Positions 4,174 to 6,941 of a stretch of DNA of 6,941 nt are shown here, one piece after another (position 1 is the first letter of the stretch; every line of letters starts with the position of its first letter). The notes beneath the pieces were generated by a model that made no database searches, was not told where the DNA came from, and worked only from the letters and a program-made list of their open reading frames with translations. The stretch spans positions 1-6,941 of the forward strand of contig JAKAMV010000561.1 in assembly GCA_021812735.1 (NCBI GenBank). The letters are read 5' to 3'. Made by a program: the position numbers and the translations under genes. Origin of the DNA: Chloroflexota bacterium. GTDB taxonomy: Bacteria > Chloroflexota > Limnocylindria > Limnocylindrales > CSP1-4.

Positions 4174-5163
4174 CTACGCCCCCTCGACCACCTCCGGGCC
4201 GCGGTTGCGCGGCGCCACCACGGCCGTGCGCCCAGACAGTCCCGCGCGATCGGCGGCCTCGCGCAGCGCCGCCTCCACGGGCGCGGCGTCGCCGCCGGGC
4301 GCCACGAACGCCAGCACGGTCGAGCCCGCGCCCGACAGGAAGGCGCCCAGCGCGCCCGCGGCCCGGGCGGCGCCCGTCAGCCGCGGCAGCTGCGGATACG
4401 CCACCGAGCGGTAGGGCTCGTGGATGCGGTCCACGGTGAGGTCAGCCAGCAGCTCGTAGCGGCCCGACGCGATCCCCGCCACGCCGATCGCGATGCGGCT
4501 CATGTTGGAGACCGCGTCGCGGAGCGGCACCTCGGCCGGCAGCACACGGCGCATGTCGGCAGTGGACAGGCGGCGGTCCGGGATGAACAGGACCGCACGC
4601 AGCCCGTCGGGAGCGTCGAAGCGGACCGCCTCCACCCGCTGGCCCAGGTGTGCCGACACGACGAACCCGCCCATGAGCGCCGCCGACGCGTTGTCTGGAT
4701 GGCCCTCGATGTCGGTTGCGAGCCGGAGCATCGCGGGCATCGACAGCGTCCCGCCGCCCAGGACGTTGCCGGCCCACACGCCGCCCACGGCGGCGGCCGA
4801 CGACGAGCCCAGGCCACGCGAGAGCGGGATGCGATTGTGGGCGACGATCCGCCAGCCGATGACAGGCGGCCGCGGCCCGAGCTGCGCCTCGATGGCCGCC
4901 TCGAGGCCCATCACGAACCGGTTCGACCGCTCGCCGCCCAGCTCTCCGGCGCCCTCGCCGGTCGTGACCAGCTCGATCGCCCCGTCGCCCTCCACCACCT
5001 CCACCGCGACACGGTTGCAGAGCTCGAGTGCGAGGCCCAGGCAGTCGTAGCCAGCCCCGAGGTTGGCCGTGGACGCGGGCACGTCCACCACGAGGCGTCG
5101 GCCGAGGAGCGGCGACCAGTCTCCGGGAGACTGCCAGTGGCCGACGACCAGGGAGCGCGGCAC
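4174..5163 (-). CDS. thrB: Homoserine kinase
   Basis: This cytoplasmic GHMP-family kinase phosphorylates L-homoserine with ATP to O-phospho-homoserine, the substrate of threonine synthase. Motifs in order are VPASTANLGAGYDCLGLALE (28-47; motif 1), PLSRGLGSSSAAAVGG (113-128; the ATP-binding glycine/serine loop), EGHPDNASAALMGGF (153-167) and GAFLSGAGSTVLAF (C-terminal motif 3). From GTG at 5163 the protein has 329 residues, slightly over the usual 290-320. About 24 residues (containing HWQSPGDWSPLLGRR) precede the point where most ThrB proteins begin; GTG codons at 5091 and 5088 are alternatives, but only the upstream start has any purine-rich sequence (GGGGGA about 8 nt before) and it lies 4 nt after the hom stop, supporting coupling. 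thrC is not in the window. Identification is firm, the start less so. Confidence 0.95.
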   Translation of the reverse strand: MPRSLVVGHWQSPGDWSPLLGRRLVVDVPASTANLGAGYDCLGLALELCNRVAVEVVEGDGAIELVTTGEGAGELGGERSNRFVMGLEAAIEAQLGPRPPVIGWRIVAHNRIPLSRGLGSSSAAAVGGVWAGNVLGGGTLSMPAMLRLATDIEGHPDNASAALMGGFVVSAHLGQRVEAVRFDAPDGLRAVLFIPDRRLSTADMRRVLPAEVPLRDAVSNMSRIAIGVAGIASGRYELLADLTVDRIHEPYRSVAYPQLPRLTGAARAAGALGAFLSGAGSTVLAFVAPGGDAAPVEAALREAADRAGLSGRTAVVAPRNRGPEVVEGA

Positions 5164-5167
5164 GGGC

Positions 5168-6286
5168 CTAGTCCCCCACCGGGTAGCACGCGCCCGACGG
5201 GGCGGCGACGCACTCGCCGGCGACGGGCCGGACGACGGGGGCCGGCCCGTCCGAGCGCACCGCGCCGGACCACGTGGAGCCCAGGCCGCGCGCGATCGAC
5301 ACGAGATCGGACAGGACGGCAGCGCCCGCGGCCGGACCGCCGGCGCCCGGGCCCTCGAAGGCGACCCGCCCGACGGGCTCGGCGTCCACCTCCACCCGGT
5401 TGAGGACGCCGTCGCAGCGGCCGAAGGGCGATCCCGCCGGCACCGCGGTCGGGACGACGGACGCCTCGATCGCCCCGTCCTCGGCGAGGCGGACGGTGGC
5501 GATCAGGCGCAGCGTGCGGCCCTCGGCCGCCATGGCGGCCACATCCCGTGCCGTGACCCCGGTGACGCCCGGTGCTCCTGGCCGGCCCGACGTGCTGCCC
5601 GGCCGATTCGACACCTCCCCGGGGGGGATCCAGGCGCCGAACGCGAGCCGAGCGAGGATGACCAGCTTGTTGACGGCGTCGAGGCCCTCGACGTCGGCGG
5701 TCGGGTCGGCCTCTGCGTACCCCCTGGCCTGCGCCTCGCGCAGGATGTCGGCGTACTCGCGGCCCTCGCGCGCCATCGCGGTGAGCATGTAGTTGGTCGT
5801 GCCGTTCACGATCCCCCGAACGCGGGCGATCCGGTCCGCGGCGAGGTCGCTGGCGATCGGGCCCAGCAGCGGGATGCCGCCGCCCACCGCCGCCTCGAAC
5901 CGCAGCGTGGCGCCGGTCTTGCGGGCGAGGCGCTCGAGCTCGGGGCCGTGGTGGGCGACGACGTGCTTGTTGGCGGTGGCGACGCTGCGCCCCGCGGCGA
6001 GCGCGGCCCGGACGAGGGAGTGGGCGGGCTCGTCGCCGCCCATCGTCTCCACGACCACGTCGATGTCGTCGCGCGCGAGCAGGGCGAAGGCGTCGTCGGT
6101 GAGCAGCTCGGCCGGGACGCCGCCGGCGATCGCCCGCTCAGTGAACTTCTCGGCGACGCCCGCCAGGACGAGCGGCCTGCCGTCCGCGGGCGCGAGCCGG
6201 GGCGACCGCTCGAGGAACGCACGGACGACTTCGCGGCCGACGGTGCCGGCGCCGATCACGCCGACGCGCAGGGGCTGAGTGCTCAA
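5168..6286 (-). CDS. hom: Homoserine dehydrogenase without ACT domain
   Basis: This cytoplasmic enzyme reduces aspartate-4-semialdehyde to homoserine with NAD(P)H, the branch point to threonine and methionine. From the TTG at 6286 it has 372 residues. The Rossmann motif VIGAGTVG is at 10-17, ANKHVV at 105-110 (probable active-site Lys107), VNGTTNYM at 160-167, and the family signature GYAEADPTADVEGLDAVNK at 189-207 with Asp203 and Lys207. Residues 224-240 are a Pro/Gly-rich insert-like loop. The chain ends about where the catalytic region ends; the C-terminal ACT domain of the longer (about 430-residue) type is absent. A longer frame from ATG 6430 is less likely: it adds 48 Arg/Gly-rich residues and would overlap the divergent gene. 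The TTG has GGAG 9-12 nt upstream and puts the Rossmann strand near the N-terminus, as usual. The thrB start follows 4 nt after its stop. Confidence 0.94.
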   Translation of the reverse strand: MSTQPLRVGVIGAGTVGREVVRAFLERSPRLAPADGRPLVLAGVAEKFTERAIAGGVPAELLTDDAFALLARDDIDVVVETMGGDEPAHSLVRAALAAGRSVATANKHVVAHHGPELERLARKTGATLRFEAAVGGGIPLLGPIASDLAADRIARVRGIVNGTTNYMLTAMAREGREYADILREAQARGYAEADPTADVEGLDAVNKLVILARLAFGAWIPPGEVSNRPGSTSGRPGAPGVTGVTARDVAAMAAEGRTLRLIATVRLAEDGAIEASVVPTAVPAGSPFGRCDGVLNRVEVDAEPVGRVAFEGPGAGGPAAGAAVLSDLVSIARGLGSTWSGAVRSDGPAPVVRPVAGECVAAPSGACYPVGD

Positions 6287-6322
6287 GCTGTGGATCTCCG
6301 GGCGGTGCTGGGCGACGCGGCG

Positions 6323-6328
6323 ATGGTA
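6323..6328 (-). promoter_or_regulatory. Possible -10 box of hom-thrB
   Basis: On the reverse strand TACCAT (TAnnAT) lies 36 nt before the hom TTG start, leaving room for a leader of about 30 nt with the GGAG site. The -35 region is unconvincing, so this is a positional guess in the 142-bp divergent spacer. Confidence 0.3.
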
Positions 6329-6416
6329 GCGAACGAGTGCGCGCGTCCGCGACCCGCCGTTCGCCGAGCCCACACCCGGGCTGCCATTCGCCGGCCCGCG
6401 ACCACCGTCGGCGGCG

Positions 6417-6422
6417 CAGAAT
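6417..6422 (+). promoter_or_regulatory. Possible -10 box of a leaderless DUF1810 transcript
   Basis: CAGAAT lies exactly 6 nt before the ATG at 6429 and no Shine-Dalgarno is visible. A start about 7 nt downstream of the hexamer would fall on the A of the ATG, the layout of a leaderless mRNA. It resembles the TAGAAT box before lysC. Confidence 0.42.
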
Positions 6423-6428
6423 TCCCGC

Positions 6429-6866
6429 ATGGACCGCTCCGACCCCTTCGACCTCGAGCGCTTCGTCGCCGCCCAGGGCGGGATCTACGCGGACGTCGTC
6501 GGCGAGCTGCGTGAGGCGCACAAGACCCGCCACTGGATGTGGTTCGTGTTTCCGCAGATGCTCGGGCTGGGCCAGACCAGCACGTCGCGGCGCTACGCCA
6601 TCCGCTCCCTGCGTGAGGCCCGCGCCTACCTCGGCCACCCGGTGCTGGGCGCCCGCCTGCGCGAGTGCACCGATCTGGTCGTCGCCGCGCCGCCCGCCGC
6701 GACGGCCGAGGCCATCTTCGGCGGCGTCGATGCGCTCAAGCTCCGCTCGTCCATGACCCTGTTCCTGCGCGCCGCCCCCGATGAGCCGCGTTGGCAGCAG
6801 GTCCTCGACCGCTACTACCGGGGGGTGCCCGACCCGCGCACCGACGAGCTGCTCGGCATCGGCTGA
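6429..6866 (+). CDS. DUF1810 family protein
   Basis: This predicted 145-residue cytoplasmic protein matches the DUF1810 (COG5579) family over its whole length, which is usual for that family. Recognisable conserved blocks are DLERFVAAQ (8-16), ELREAHKTRHWMWFVFPQML (26-45) with GLG (46-48), YAIRSLREARAYLGHPVLGARL (56-77), AIFGGVDALKLRSSMTLF (95-112) and the C-terminal DPRTDELLG (135-143). No enzymatic activity is established for the family as far as I know. There is no signal peptide or membrane segment. The gene is divergent from hom-thrB with no evident functional link. The start is the only ATG that keeps the first conserved block complete. Confidence 0.93.
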   Translation: MDRSDPFDLERFVAAQGGIYADVVGELREAHKTRHWMWFVFPQMLGLGQTSTSRRYAIRSLREARAYLGHPVLGARLRECTDLVVAAPPAATAEAIFGGVDALKLRSSMTLFLRAAPDEPRWQQVLDRYYRGVPDPRTDELLGIG

Positions 6867-6879
6867 ACGGCGTGCGCCG

Positions 6880-6941
6880 CCCGCGGTCCGCCCGCCCGCC
6901 GCCGCCCGCCGCCGCACGTGCGCCGCCGCCCGCCCGCCCTC
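6880..6941. repeat. GC-only low-complexity tract at the window end
   Basis: After the DUF1810 stop the sequence becomes almost purely G/C, made of imperfect CCGCC and CGCCCGC units, with one CGCACGTGCG palindrome near 6914-6923. It may be a degenerate repeat or a terminator region. The window ends inside it. Confidence 0.6.

Noticed and set aside
6287..6430. 48-residue N-terminal extension of homoserine dehydrogenase from ATG 6430
   Set aside because: It is Arg/Gly-rich, precedes the Rossmann strand by far more than usual, and would overlap the divergent DUF1810 start; TTG 6286 has an upstream GGAG.
5063..6514. 483-codon plus-strand open frame across hom and thrB
   Set aside because: It is antisense to two clearly recognisable enzymes; composition is Arg/Gly/Asp-rich without motifs.

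Overview
The window is very GC-rich with dense, GC-ending codons and comes from a high-GC bacterium. Gene content and style point to Actinomycetota or a high-GC Chloroflexota lineage: a GHMP homoserine kinase behind a short homoserine dehydrogenase, a dienelactone hydrolase starting MCFDHDSRPPI, many GTG/TTG starts, and candidate leaderless promoters. The sequence alone does not settle the phylum. I see no tRNA, rRNA, CRISPR array, transposase or phage gene.

Layout from left to right. (1) Positions 1-321, minus strand: the first 107 codons of aspartate kinase (lysC), cut by the window edge, with a TAGAAT -10 box 9 nt before its ATG. (2) Positions 322-590: a spacer holding an 11-bp hairpin and a striking 75-bp near-perfect palindrome (528-602) that covers the stop codon of the next gene. 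(3) Positions 591-1346, minus: a fusion of an XRE-type helix-turn-helix to a PD-(D/E)XK nuclease-like domain. (4) Positions 1347-1710: a divergent spacer with an 11-bp-phased repeat, a 30-bp-period direct repeat and a G-quadruplex-capable C-rich tandem repeat. (5) Positions 1711-2749, plus: a dienelactone hydrolase and, 7 nt later, a small charged protein. (6) Positions 2912-3816, plus: an orphan 77-aa protein with a near-ideal Shine-Dalgarno, overlapping by GTGA a flavin-binding split-barrel protein of the pyridoxamine-phosphate-oxidase superfamily. (7) Positions 3817-4173: a convergent spacer with tandem stem-loop repeats. (8) Positions 4174-6286, minus: homoserine kinase (thrB) behind an ACT-less homoserine dehydrogenase (hom). 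(9) Positions 6429-6866, plus: a DUF1810 protein, divergent from hom. (10) The last 75 bases are low-complexity GC repeat.

Three genes belong to one pathway. LysC, Hom and ThrB are steps 1, 3 and 4 of aspartate-to-threonine biosynthesis. All lie on the minus strand, but about 3.9 kb separates the thrB end from the lysC start, filled by the nuclease-like regulator and two small plus-strand operons of unrelated function. The strongest candidates for something undescribed are the HTH-nuclease fusion with the palindrome at its 3' end, and the stem-loop array in the convergent spacer. Both are inferences from sequence pattern.
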